The translations under genes and the position numbers were made by a program. A stretch of DNA of 64,000 nucleotides from assembly GCA_947253625.1 (NCBI GenBank), contig CAMYAB010000001.1, forward strand, positions 186,001-250,000. Reading direction: 5' to 3'. The notes under the pieces are model-generated. The model was not told the DNA's origin. It saw only the letters and a program-made list of their open reading frames with translations, and did no database searches. This stretch comes from an uncultured Porphyromonadaceae bacterium. GTDB lineage: Bacteria > Bacteroidota > Bacteroidia > Bacteroidales > Porphyromonadaceae. The first letter of the stretch is position 1. Every line of letters begins with the position of its first letter. Positions 34,426 to 42,913 of the stretch are shown here, one piece after another.

Positions 34426-34911
34426 CTACTGCTCCATCTCCAATAAGGGTGCATCCAAGCCCATAAGGAAAGGCCTATTGATACTTTCTTCAAGCGAGAT
34501 CATTGTCTCCGTAGAGACAACTCCGTCAATAGCTTGTATCTTCGAGCGCAGGATCTCCATCAGATGATCGTTGTCTCTTGCAAAAAGCTTGATCAACATG
34601 GAATATGGTCCTGTAGTGTAATGACACTCTGTCACTTCAGAGATCTGCTCTATCCGCTTCCTAACAGCATCATAGAGCGATCCACGCTCCAATATAATAC
34701 CTATATAGGTAAACGTCTTGTAACCAAGTTTCTTATAGTCAATCTTATATCCAGATCCTATAATCACCCCCTGATCTATAAGTCGTTGCATCCGCCAATG
34801 CACCGATGCCCTTGATATTCCTAATTTCTCTCCGATATCTTTGTGCGGGATCCTTGCATCCTGCATCACCATTCGGAGTAGGCTTAGGTCAATCCTATCT
34901 AGATTAGGCAT
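34426..34911 (-). CDS. Lrp/AsnC-family transcriptional regulator
   Basis: This 161-residue regulator has an N-terminal helix-turn-helix (DLSLLRMVMQDARIPHKDIGEKLGISRASVHWRMQRL, seen in residues 7-44) and a C-terminal RAM ligand-binding domain (FTYIGIILERGSLYDAV to CHYTTGPYSMLIKLFARD). Family members usually sense amino acids and assemble as octamers. The target is unknown; no amino-acid biosynthesis genes are adjacent. It has its own -7 box, and tRNA-Pro follows within nine bases. Confidence 0.93.
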   Translation of the reverse strand: MPNLDRIDLSLLRMVMQDARIPHKDIGEKLGISRASVHWRMQRLIDQGVIIGSGYKIDYKKLGYKTFTYIGIILERGSLYDAVRKRIEQISEVTECHYTTGPYSMLIKLFARDNDHLMEILRSKIQAIDGVVSTETMISLEESINRPFLMGLDAPLLEMEQ

Positions 34912-34962
34912 ATACGTAGTGGATACTTACTTTTATATTTCACTGTGTTTTCGGTTACGGCA

Positions 34963-34970
34963 CAAAGTTA
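34963..34970 (-). promoter_or_regulatory. Putative -7 box for the Lrp-type gene
   Basis: Minus-strand TAACTTTG gives a leader of about 45 bases. It lies in the 67-base gap after xseB, suggesting that the regulator is transcribed separately. Confidence 0.5.
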
Positions 34971-34978
34971 CAAAAATA

Positions 34979-35215
34979 TTAGTTCTCCTCCTCATTTGAA
35001 GCAACATTTTTCAATTCCTCCAGTATCTTATCAACCTCTGCCCCGACCTCTTTTATTTTCTCTCGACAGTGTTTGATTAGTGCTGTTACCTGTCGGCTTT
35101 TTTCAAGGACTTCATCTATTGGCATCTTTTCGCTCTCCAACTGTCGCAGAATTGCCTCAGCCTCAGTGATTGCCGCATCGTAACTCAACTCTTGGATCTC
35201 TTCTGAATTATTCAT
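34979..35215 (-). CDS. xseB: Exodeoxyribonuclease VII small subunit
   Basis: XseB is the small, helical subunit that stabilises exonuclease VII. The 78 residues show LSYDAAITEAEAILRQLESEKMPIDE, quoted as AAITEAEAILRQLES, the family core, and VLEKSRQVTALIKHCREKI. The start overlaps the end of xseA by eight bases. Confidence 0.93.
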   Translation of the reverse strand: MNNSEEIQELSYDAAITEAEAILRQLESEKMPIDEVLEKSRQVTALIKHCREKIKEVGAEVDKILEELKNVASNEEEN

Positions 35216-36704
35216 CTCTATTTGGGTCTTGTGTTTCTTGAATTCTCACTATGGTTGCTTCTGCCTCACCATCCATAAGCAATAGTCGTATTTTGTCATC
35301 AGGATCTATTTGACCAATGCTAGTAATTGAGGCCCCATCTTTCAACACAGGTATAAAACCTCGTTGCATAATCATTGTTGGATTGTATAGGTTTGCGACA
35401 CGATCCATGTGTTGCAATTGCTCCTCCCGACTAGGAACAAGACTAGTAAGGAATGCTAAAGCCCTTGTCTTGATGTGTGATACCAGAAGAGTTTGATTGC
35501 TCAAACTTGCTTTCGCTCTGTGCAATAGTGTTTCATAATCCTTGAGACTATCCCTTAGCCGTTGCCACATGTGCCTATCATTTTCCCTCAGTACAGTTTG
35601 GAAATGAAAGGAGAGATATTCTATACGATTTATGGCATTGGTATACGCGCTATGCAACAGCCTCAATGAGCTTTGGCAAAGATTGTTGAGGCGCCCAGTT
35701 TCGCTTCGCTCCAAATGATATAGGTGTTGCTGTAAGCGAGAAACCGCATAGGCTTGTCTTTGTGCCACAGTTCTTAGTTGGTCAGAGAGGAGGGCCTTTA
35801 CTTGTTTCTGAATAGTGATGATCTTGCCCAACTGTAGCAACATGCGTTGCACTAAAAACTCTGCCAGGGCAGTGGGGGTTTTCAGCCTAGTATGAGCCAC
35901 CATGTCGGCAATGGAGGTGTCCTGTTCGTGTCCTATTGCCGTAAGGACAGGGATAGGGAAATTGGCGATATACGAACACAGCTCATAGTCGTCAAAAGCC
36001 GCCAAGTCCATTTTGCTACCGCCACCTCGAAGTATGAACAAAGCATCGTAATCGGATATTCGATTGAGGATTTGCAACATTGCCTGATAGATTGATGCTG
36101 TCGTTTTTTCGCCTTGCATCAATGCGGGATATAGGTCAATTTGAAACAAGGACCCAAGACCACTCTGAGACACCTGGTTCTGAAAGTCACCCCACCCTGC
36201 CGCACTTTCTGATGTTATGACGGCAATCCTTTGTAGCAAAAGAGGTAAGTGGTTGTGCTTATTTAGATCCATGACCCCATCCGCCTGAAGTTTTTGGATG
36301 GTCTCTTTTCGCTTCCGCTCTAGGTTTCCAAGCGTGTAGTCAGCATTTATGTCATAAATGGTCAGGCTAATCCCATACTGTAGGTGCATCTCTACTTGCA
36401 CTAGGAGCATTAACTCCATGCCAATATCAGGAGCTTGCCCCGTGGCCTCGACAAATTTTGGGATAATACGACCGGCGATGCTTTCCCAAAGATTTCCCCT
36501 TACCTTGGCCACTACTTGGCCGTTTTGCACTTCTGCCAGATCGAAGTAATAATGACGCCTGATGCTAAGGCCTGTTACTTCAGCCACTATCCAATAACTA
36601 CCACCGAAAGCCCCCTTGATAGTGTTGCGAACATAGGTTAGCAGATCACTGAGGCGTATGGCATTTACCTGTTCAGTATAGATATTGGACGCTAAAAGAC
36701 TCAT
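35208..36704 (-). CDS. xseA: Exodeoxyribonuclease VII large subunit
   Basis: XseA is the catalytic subunit that degrades single-stranded DNA from both ends. The 498 residues have an N-terminal OB fold (SYWIVAEVTGLSIRRHYYFDLAE), the central catalytic region with VITSESAAGWGDFQNQV, FILRGGGSKMDLAAFDD and IGHEQDTSIADMVAHTRLKTPTALAE, and a long coiled-coil C-terminal part. All family landmarks are present. It overlaps rdgB upstream by four bases and xseB downstream by eight. Confidence 0.95.
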   Translation of the reverse strand: MSLLASNIYTEQVNAIRLSDLLTYVRNTIKGAFGGSYWIVAEVTGLSIRRHYYFDLAEVQNGQVVAKVRGNLWESIAGRIIPKFVEATGQAPDIGMELMLLVQVEMHLQYGISLTIYDINADYTLGNLERKRKETIQKLQADGVMDLNKHNHLPLLLQRIAVITSESAAGWGDFQNQVSQSGLGSLFQIDLYPALMQGEKTTASIYQAMLQILNRISDYDALFILRGGGSKMDLAAFDDYELCSYIANFPIPVLTAIGHEQDTSIADMVAHTRLKTPTALAEFLVQRMLLQLGKIITIQKQVKALLSDQLRTVAQRQAYAVSRLQQHLYHLERSETGRLNNLCQSSLRLLHSAYTNAINRIEYLSFHFQTVLRENDRHMWQRLRDSLKDYETLLHRAKASLSNQTLLVSHIKTRALAFLTSLVPSREEQLQHMDRVANLYNPTMIMQRGFIPVLKDGASITSIGQIDPDDKIRLLLMDGEAEATIVRIQETQDPNRDE

Positions 36705-37300
36705 ATATTGCTCCTTTCACGCAGAAAAGCAATGAGTTTCATAATAGCACGTCCACGGTGACTAATCTGGTTTTTATCATGCTCCGACAGCTCTGCAAAC
36801 GTTTTGTCAGTGCCTTCTGGTTGAAATATTGGATCGTACCCAAATCCTCGTTCACCCCTTCTGGATGATGTGATTTGTCCGTGTACCTCACCGACAAACA
36901 AGTACTCTTGCCCATTCAAAATAAGCGCAAGAACCGTCTTGAATGTAGCATCACGATCATTGCTATCACGTAGTTCGTGGAGAAGTTTCGTAATATTTTC
37001 GTCTGCTGTACATTGTTCACCGGCATACCGAGCTGTATAGACCCCAGGACGCCCCCCAAGAGCACGCACCTCTAGGCCGGTATCATCTGCCAAAACATTA
37101 CCTCCATGGCGCTTATACCCTTCCCTTGCCTTGAAAATCGCATTTTCCTCCAGTGTCGCTCCATCCTCCGGGATGGGCACACTGTCGTCAATGTCACAAA
37201 GAGATTGCACATGATACGGGAGGCATGCTTCAGAAAAAAGCAGACTTATCTCATGAACTTTGTGTTCATTATGCGTAGCAAGAAGGAGATTATTTTCCAT
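36701..37300 (-). CDS. rdgB: XTP/dITP diphosphatase (RdgB/HAM1 family)
   Basis: This enzyme clears deaminated purine nucleotides such as dITP and XTP before they enter DNA. The 199 residues show the substrate motif LLATHNEHKVHEI at the start, ENAIFKAREGYKRHGGNVLADDTGLEV, quoted as NVLADDTGLEVRALGGRPGV, and GERGFGYDPIFQPEG with the catalytic Asp. The chain is of normal length. It overlaps yitT by 11 bases and xseA by four. Confidence 0.95.
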   Translation of the reverse strand: MENNLLLATHNEHKVHEISLLFSEACLPYHVQSLCDIDDSVPIPEDGATLEENAIFKAREGYKRHGGNVLADDTGLEVRALGGRPGVYTARYAGEQCTADENITKLLHELRDSNDRDATFKTVLALILNGQEYLFVGEVHGQITSSRRGERGFGYDPIFQPEGTDKTFAELSEHDKNQISHRGRAIMKLIAFLRERSNI

Positions 37301-38315
37301 GATTTTCGGGGGCCTCTACTTCTGATCCCTCATGAGTATCCATTATTTTTGTAGGCAAATCCTTCGCAGTCGTAGTCATATTTGACTTTGATGGCACTCC
37401 ATCAGGAGATTCTATTTTGATCTTTTGCTTATTGTTGTTTACCTTGATTATATCAAACCCCTGACCGAACACGCCACGCACCAACGTCTGAGTAATAAAG
37501 GCATTGGGATCAGTTTCCTTGACAATCCGGAAAATCTGGTTGGCCTCCGTCCGTCTGGCAATGACCATCATGATTTTCACCTCATTCTTGGTATATGCGC
37601 CCTCTCCATTGAGCAAGGTACATCCACGATTTACCTCAGTAAGTATCCTTTTGCTTATTTTATCATGCAATGCAGATATGATAAAGAACTGCATGCATTG
37701 ACGGTATCCATTTAGATAAAAATCGACTGTGAGATTGGCCACCGCCACCTGAAGTATAGAGTAGAGTAACTTATCCGGATCCCTAAACAAGAAATATGAA
37801 GATGCCAAAATGACTCCATCCATCAGCATCAGAGCTCGTCCGATAGTTATAGGACGATACTTGTTGATAATCATGGCTAGGATATCAGTACCACCGGTGG
37901 AGCCATTGGCCGAAAAAACAATACCCAACGAGCAACCCACACCTATTGCCCCTAGGACTACAGCAAGTGCAGGATCATGTGGCAACAAAGGCTCAGGAAA
38001 GAAGTTACCCACTACTTTAATCATAGCACCAACGATCACCACCCCAAATGTGGTACGTATCGTAAACCTCCAGCCTAGGATTATGATGGCGAGGATAAGT
38101 AGGGTCAGGTTGATGATATTGTATGGGATAGCCATATCAATATTGAGTGCCCATCCTATCACAGAAGCCACACCAGCTAAACCTCCGGTCGTAATATTGT
38201 GAGGATATATAAACCCTCTAAAGCAAAACGAATAAAGCGTAATGCCTACTATAATCATGAAGTAGTCTTTGACTTCGTTTCGAAGCATTTGTTTGTTGAC
38301 ATTCAAGCTCAGCAT
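37290..38315 (-). CDS. YitT-family membrane protein (DUF161 + DUF2179)
   Basis: This 341-residue protein has about five membrane helices in residues 15-190 (IIVGITLYSFCFRGFI, NLTLLILAIIILGW, and FSANGSTGGTDILAMIINKY, typical of YitT). A cytoplasmic DUF2179 domain at about 225-290 (GEGAYTKNEVKIMMVIARRTEANQI, quoted as EVKIMMVIARRTEANQ) precedes a charged, disordered-looking tail of about 50 residues. Transport substrate is unknown for the family. It sits between leuS and rdgB in one transcript. Confidence 0.88.
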   Translation of the reverse strand: MLSLNVNKQMLRNEVKDYFMIIVGITLYSFCFRGFIYPHNITTGGLAGVASVIGWALNIDMAIPYNIINLTLLILAIIILGWRFTIRTTFGVVIVGAMIKVVGNFFPEPLLPHDPALAVVLGAIGVGCSLGIVFSANGSTGGTDILAMIINKYRPITIGRALMLMDGVILASSYFLFRDPDKLLYSILQVAVANLTVDFYLNGYRQCMQFFIISALHDKISKRILTEVNRGCTLLNGEGAYTKNEVKIMMVIARRTEANQIFRIVKETDPNAFITQTLVRGVFGQGFDIIKVNNNKQKIKIESPDGVPSKSNMTTTAKDLPTKIMDTHEGSEVEAPENHGK

Positions 38316-38354
38316 GGTGGTTTTCTATTTAGATTAAGTACTGCAATCCTTTCT

Positions 38355-41147
38355 TTATTTGGATGTAACAATGTTCACAATTCTTCCCGGGACCACTATC
38401 ACTTTTAGCACACTCTTTCCCTCCAGTTGCTTTTGGACATTTTCATCTCCCAGCACCCGCTCTTCAATGGCCTCTTTTGAAAGGTTCGCCTCCAGCTTTA
38501 TTTGAAGTCTGACTTTTCCATTAAAAGAGACGGGATAGTTGATCACACTCTCTTTAAGGAAAGCTTCATTATACTCCGGAAATGGCTCCGTGGTGATACT
38601 TGTGTTGTGTCCAAGCTTGTTCCAAAGCTCCTCTGCAAGGTGTGGAGCAAAGGGAGACAATGCGACAAGCAATGGTTCAAGGATTTTTCTCTTATTGCAC
38701 TTCAGGCCTTGCAAATCATTGACACATACCATGTAACCACTAACACTGGTATTGAATGACGCAGTCTCAATACTTTGGGTTACCTTTTTCAGCATCGTGT
38801 GCAACACCTTGTACTCCTCGTTACTTGGGTTTTCCTCCAAGACCTCAAATTGATCATCTTGGTTATAAAACAGGCCAAATACTTTCCGTAGGAAGCGGAA
38901 GACACCATCAATGCCATTCGTATCCCATGGTTTGGATTGTTCCAGAGGGCCCAAAAACATCTCATATATCCTCAGTGTATCAGCACCATAGTCCCGAATA
39001 ATATCATCCGGATTGACGACATTGTGGTACGACTTGCTCATCTTCTCGATCGCCCAGCCACATGTATAGGTTCCATCCTCATCTAGTACGAAAGTAGCAT
39101 TCAAACGATCCGGCTGGGACTTTTTGAAGGCCTCCAAATCCAACCTATCATTGTGTACAATCCCTATATTGACGTGAATTGGCTGAACATCGTACTCATC
39201 CTTTTTTGTCGCTGTCACATAGCAATCTGTCCCCTTGACCCTATATACAAAGCTTGATCTTCCCTGGATCATACCTTGGTTGATTAGCTTGCGATAGGGT
39301 TCGTCCTCGCAAATATAGCCGAGGTCAAATAAAAACATGGTCCAAAACCTGCTATATATCAAGTGTCCTGTGGCATGCTCCGTTCCCCCGATATAGAGAT
39401 CAACATTACGCCAATACTTATTGGCGGCTGAACCTACGAGGGCATCATTGTTATGGGGATCCATAAAGCGAAGATAGTAGGCCGAACTGCCTGCAAACCC
39501 GGGCATGGTGCTGAGTTCCAGAGGATATCCCTCCTTGGTCCGCCAGTTGGTTGCACGTCCCAGAGGTGGTTCTCCTTGCTCGGTCGGCAGGTACTTATCT
39601 ACTTTGGGGAGTTCTAGAGGTAGCTCTTGCTCGCTTAAGCAATACGGGATACCATCTTTGTAGTATATCGGGAATGGCTCTCCCCAATACCGTTGACGGC
39701 TGAAAATAGCGTCACGCAGACGGTAGTTAACCTTTGTTTTTCCAAGATTTTTCTCCTCCAGGTAGCGTCTCATTTTGCCAATGGCTTCCGATACAGAGAG
39801 ACCATTCAGGAAATCTGAGTTTATCACAGTTCCCTCTGTTGAGTCCACCGCTTGTTGCCATTGAGCCGGATCCGGATCGACCTCTCCACTATTCGGTTGT
39901 ACAACCTGCCGTATAGGCAAGCCAAAGTGGCGAGCAAAAGCAAAGTCACGACCATCATGTGCCGGCACAGCCATCACAGCTCCGGTTCCATAGCCAATAA
40001 GCACATAGTCGCTGATCCACACCGGTATTTCCTCTCCTGTAAGAGGGTGAATCACATACCCACCGGAAAAGACGCCACTGACCGAGTGATCAATCATTCG
40101 CTCCCGCTCGGTGCGGAGGGTTGTCCTACGGAGATAATCATCCACAGCATCTTTTTGCTCTGCAGAGGTCAAAAGCTGGACATACTCACTCTCCGGCGCC
40201 AACACCATGAATGTAACACCATACAAAGTGTCTGCACGAGTGGTAAATACGGTTACACTCTCCTCTCCACCTTTGATCCTAAAATTCACCTCCGCTCCAC
40301 TTGACCGTCCTATCCAGTTACGCTGGGTTTCCTTTAGCGCATTGGTCCACTCAAGTTTTTTCAGTCCCTCCAGCAAGCGCTCGGCGTAGGCTGACACACG
40401 CAAGCACCATTGCTTCATCATACGCTGTGTCACAGGATATCCGCCACGTATAGACAACCCCTCACTCACCTCATCATTGGCAAGCACAGTACCGAGCTCT
40501 GCACACCAATTGACCATTGTTTCACCGAGGTAGGCAATTCTATAGTTCATCAAGACGGCCTGCCTCTTCTCTTCCGAATAATTATTCCACTCATCAGCAG
40601 TAAATGAGAGCGGTTCGGTCTGGGCCACATTCAGTTGGGCTGTTCCATTTTTCTCAAAGTGCCCGACTAGGTTTTCTATCGGTTCGGCCTTGGAGGTCGA
40701 ATTGCTGTAGTAGGAGTGAAACATTTTGATGAATGCCCACTGGGTCCACTTGAAGTAATCGGGGTCAGACGTTCTGAACGTCCGGCTCCAATCATAGCTA
40801 AATCCGATATTTTTGAGTTGATTCGTGTATCGTCTGGTGTTTTCATCCGTCGTAACCCCAGGGTGTTGCCCGGTCTGTATGGCATACTGCTCAGCCGGTA
40901 AGCCAAACGCATCATACCCCATAGGATGCAGGACATTGTAGCCCTTGTGTCGCATATATCGACTAAGGATGTCAGATGCAATATAACCCAGTGGATGCCC
41001 CACATGTAAACCAGCACCGGAGGGATATGGAAACATGTCCAAAACGTAGAACTTTGGGCGTGAAGAGTCCTCTACGACCTTATAGGTCCCCTCTTCTTCC
41101 CACTTCTTTTGCCACTTTTTTTCTATTTCGGTAAAGTTATATTCCAT
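38355..41147 (-). CDS. leuS: Leucyl-tRNA synthetase
   Basis: LeuRS charges tRNA-Leu. The 930-residue class I synthetase has the HIGH-type motif [18 protein letters not shown] (about 40-57), a CP1 editing domain with [19 protein letters not shown], and the KMSKS loop EKMSKSYHN near 700. The anticodon-binding and C-terminal domains follow. Length is typical for Bacteroidetes. It is the first gene of the minus-strand run leuS-yitT-rdgB-xseA-xseB, with 39 bases to yitT. Confidence 0.97.
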   Translation of the reverse strand: MEYNFTEIEKKWQKKWEEEGTYKVVEDSSRPKFYVLDMFPYPSGAGLHVGHPLGYIASDILSRYMRHKGYNVLHPMGYDAFGLPAEQYAIQTGQHPGVTTDENTRRYTNQLKNIGFSYDWSRTFRTSDPDYFKWTQWAFIKMFHSYYSNSTSKAEPIENLVGHFEKNGTAQLNVAQTEPLSFTADEWNNYSEEKRQAVLMNYRIAYLGETMVNWCAELGTVLANDEVSEGLSIRGGYPVTQRMMKQWCLRVSAYAERLLEGLKKLEWTNALKETQRNWIGRSSGAEVNFRIKGGEESVTVFTTRADTLYGVTFMVLAPESEYVQLLTSAEQKDAVDDYLRRTTLRTERERMIDHSVSGVFSGGYVIHPLTGEEIPVWISDYVLIGYGTGAVMAVPAHDGRDFAFARHFGLPIRQVVQPNSGEVDPDPAQWQQAVDSTEGTVINSDFLNGLSVSEAIGKMRRYLEEKNLGKTKVNYRLRDAIFSRQRYWGEPFPIYYKDGIPYCLSEQELPLELPKVDKYLPTEQGEPPLGRATNWRTKEGYPLELSTMPGFAGSSAYYLRFMDPHNNDALVGSAANKYWRNVDLYIGGTEHATGHLIYSRFWTMFLFDLGYICEDEPYRKLINQGMIQGRSSFVYRVKGTDCYVTATKKDEYDVQPIHVNIGIVHNDRLDLEAFKKSQPDRLNATFVLDEDGTYTCGWAIEKMSKSYHNVVNPDDIIRDYGADTLRIYEMFLGPLEQSKPWDTNGIDGVFRFLRKVFGLFYNQDDQFEVLEENPSNEEYKVLHTMLKKVTQSIETASFNTSVSGYMVCVNDLQGLKCNKRKILEPLLVALSPFAPHLAEELWNKLGHNTSITTEPFPEYNEAFLKESVINYPVSFNGKVRLQIKLEANLSKEAIEERVLGDENVQKQLEGKSVLKVIVVPGRIVNIVTSK

Positions 41148-41214
41148 ACTGCTTAAAACTATCAGAATGTGGTAGTTGTATTCCTATGCAGATTTACTCT
41201 GCCCATATCGTACA

Positions 41215-41222
41215 CAAAAGTA
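41215..41222 (-). promoter_or_regulatory. Putative -7 box for leuS
   Basis: Minus-strand TACTTTTG fits TAnnTTTG and gives a leader of about 60 bases. The perfect hairpin at 41246-41287 lies just upstream, over the -33 position. Confidence 0.45.
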
Positions 41223-41245
41223 CCAAAAAAAGCCTACTACATACC

Positions 41246-41287
41246 TAGAGAGGGTGGGTGTTGCATGAGCAACACCCACCCTCTCTA
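41246..41287. terminator. Perfect 19-bp hairpin between the thioredoxin-like gene and leuS
   Basis: TAGAGAGGGTGGGTGTTGC pairs perfectly with its complement around an ATGA loop. No T-run follows on either strand. It probably ends the minus-strand transcript from 41871, but the lack of a U-tract leaves another role open. Confidence 0.55.
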
Positions 41288-41361
41288 ATCTAGGTCACTA
41301 CACTTCACATCATGTTGTGAAGTCAGTGTCATTGGTCTTCATTTCAAAAAAGACTGACCAT

Positions 41362-41871
41362 TCATTTCCATCGGTAGTCACCTGAGCTTATACATCGCCA
41401 GAGTGCATTGGCAGTCACCTTATCTAGGATCACACCTCGCTGGGCATAAAAGACAGTGTGTGCCCAACCATTTGTTTGTGACCACAGGTTGTCCTTTTTA
41501 GACTTATAGCCAAGGCCCCCGATAAGCTCTACTCTTGGATTAACATTATCTAGCTCCAATAAAAGGCTGGCTTCGCTCGTGCTCAGGTCTGTACACACAG
41601 AGTATACCACCTGATCGTCTGTGGCACTCCGGCTAACCCAGGCATTCACCGCCCTGGACTCCGGGTCATCACTCGACCAAAAAACGACAATACTTTGTTC
41701 TTCGTTTTTTAGATCATTGAGCCACCTAACACCACCTACTTCAATACTTGGAAGCAACTCTCCTTTGTCATAGCCATAGTCAGCATCAGCAGTAGAAACC
41801 ACTTTTCCCGACATCAGGGGCAAAGCAATAGCAAGAGTAAGCATTCCAAGGACGAAAGTGCTTGATCTCAT
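41362..41871 (-). CDS. Secreted thioredoxin-like protein lacking the CxxC motif
   Basis: This 169-residue protein has a signal peptide (hydrophobic about residues 5-20, small residues near SGKVVSTADA). The rest has a thioredoxin-like layout: SIVVFWSSDDPESRAVNAW takes the place of the strand plus redox loop, and a later strand-turn AHTVFYAQRGVILDKVTANAL resembles the cis-proline region. The Cys-x-x-Cys pair is absent (SSDDPES in that place), so disulfide exchange by the usual mechanism is unlikely. I chose the ATG at 41871 because an earlier start would precede the signal peptide. Confidence 0.68.
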   Translation of the reverse strand: MRSSTFVLGMLTLAIALPLMSGKVVSTADADYGYDKGELLPSIEVGGVRWLNDLKNEEQSIVVFWSSDDPESRAVNAWVSRSATDDQVVYSVCTDLSTSEASLLLELDNVNPRVELIGGLGYKSKKDNLWSQTNGWAHTVFYAQRGVILDKVTANALWRCISSGDYRWK

Positions 41872-42048
41872 AAATATGTATTTAGTTGACAATCTCCCTG
41901 AGCCGATCTCCAAGTAATGGAGTCCACAGCCCCGGGCGTCCGAGTCTCGGAACCTTTTGCCCCACCCACCTCTGTGGGTGACCTACTCACTAAACTTTGG
42001 ACGTACGATTCTCCAAAAACACGACTTCCAAAATCTAGAAAGCGACTG

Positions 42049-42056
42049 CAAAGGTA
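42049..42056 (-). promoter_or_regulatory. Putative -7 box for the thioredoxin-like gene, with long leader
   Basis: Minus-strand TACCTTTG would start transcription near 42042, giving a leader of about 170 bases. The leader contains stems CACCCAC / GTGGGTG and CCGAG / CTCGG and a CTCC / GGAG pair. Confidence 0.45.
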
Positions 42057-42304
42057 CCAAATACTTTTGACATAACTCGATTACTATCAAACCCATAACA
42101 AATACTTGCAAGAAACAGACCTTCCCAGTAGCCGGTCACGAGCCCCTCTAAAAAAGCCCTACAGTCCCATAGAAACAAGGCTTGGGCAATATGATCAAAT
42201 CGGACTCAAGCCAAATCAACAGACCTGAAAACCAAGCCCCCCACAAACGATCACTTTACCCCCTGATTACGCGGGCAAAAAATCCTTGATCCGTCTAAGC
42301 GAAC

Positions 42305-42365
42305 GCTTCTATCCGTGAAAGGTTTTGCTTCTATCCGTGAAAGGTTTTGCTTCTATCCGTGAAAC
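42305..42365. repeat. Tandem array, 22-base period, core CTTCTATCCGTGAAA (three units)
   Basis: Units start at 42305, 42327 and 42349. The first two are identical over all 22 bases (core GCTTCTATCCGTGAAA, linker GGTTTT), and the third ends after GAAAC. The same core occurs in a separate array at 59977-60064. Confidence 0.92.
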
Positions 42366-42913
42366 TCAGCCCAACCTATAACCACCTGATTATCAAAATG
42401 TCCAGGAGGGGTGTTTTTTCAGCCACAAAATCACCTTTTTAGTCTTTTATGAAGAGGTATCCTCCTATGTGGCAACAGTAGGGTTTGCAGGCCTTTTTAT
42501 CAGCGAATTTGATGCACAGAGGACGAACCGGTGAAAAACCGAGAGGCTAGGTTGTTGAGAGAGATGTCGGTATTTGCGGCCCATAGTCACCCCTAATGAA
42601 GTGCAACCGGCTTTGATTGTGCTTACCGCTTTGGTGTTATCCTCATTTCGGCAGAAGTCCCGAATGGTCGTTGTGAAATTTTCCGCAAGGGGTATCACTG
42701 AAGAGAAATTGGATGAGAGAAATGAGTATCTTTACACAATCAAAAGTGAGTGCGACACACTTTTCTTTGATTAGAAACAGACATTGTAGAGAAATTCAAG
42801 ATTCCGTCACAGGCATGGGTAGAGCCCAATATGAGCAATCGGGGGAACCTCTTGCCCTATGGATGGTTGCCGGATTTTTAGACCGAATTTTCTCGAGGTA
42901 TGACATGTAACCG

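Larger units (their letters stand above)
41872..42913. other. Large intergenic region (1042 bases) between thioredoxin-like gene and ispG
   Basis: From left to right: a possible structured leader (41872-42042), a minus-strand -7 box, an unmarked stretch (42060-42300), a 22-base repeat array (42305-42365), and about 540 bases with short frames on both strands, none recognised. The last part looks more even in base composition than a plain spacer and could be decayed coding or repeat sequence. Confidence 0.65.

Noticed and set aside
42305..42365. CRISPR array, considered because of regular repeats here and at 59977.
   Set aside because: Units are contiguous 22-mers with 6-7 base linkers. There are no spacer-sized unique segments.
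42465..42698. A 77-codon minus-strand frame.
   Set aside because: No recognised motif, no promoter or neighbour support. Kept only as part of an unexplained stretch.
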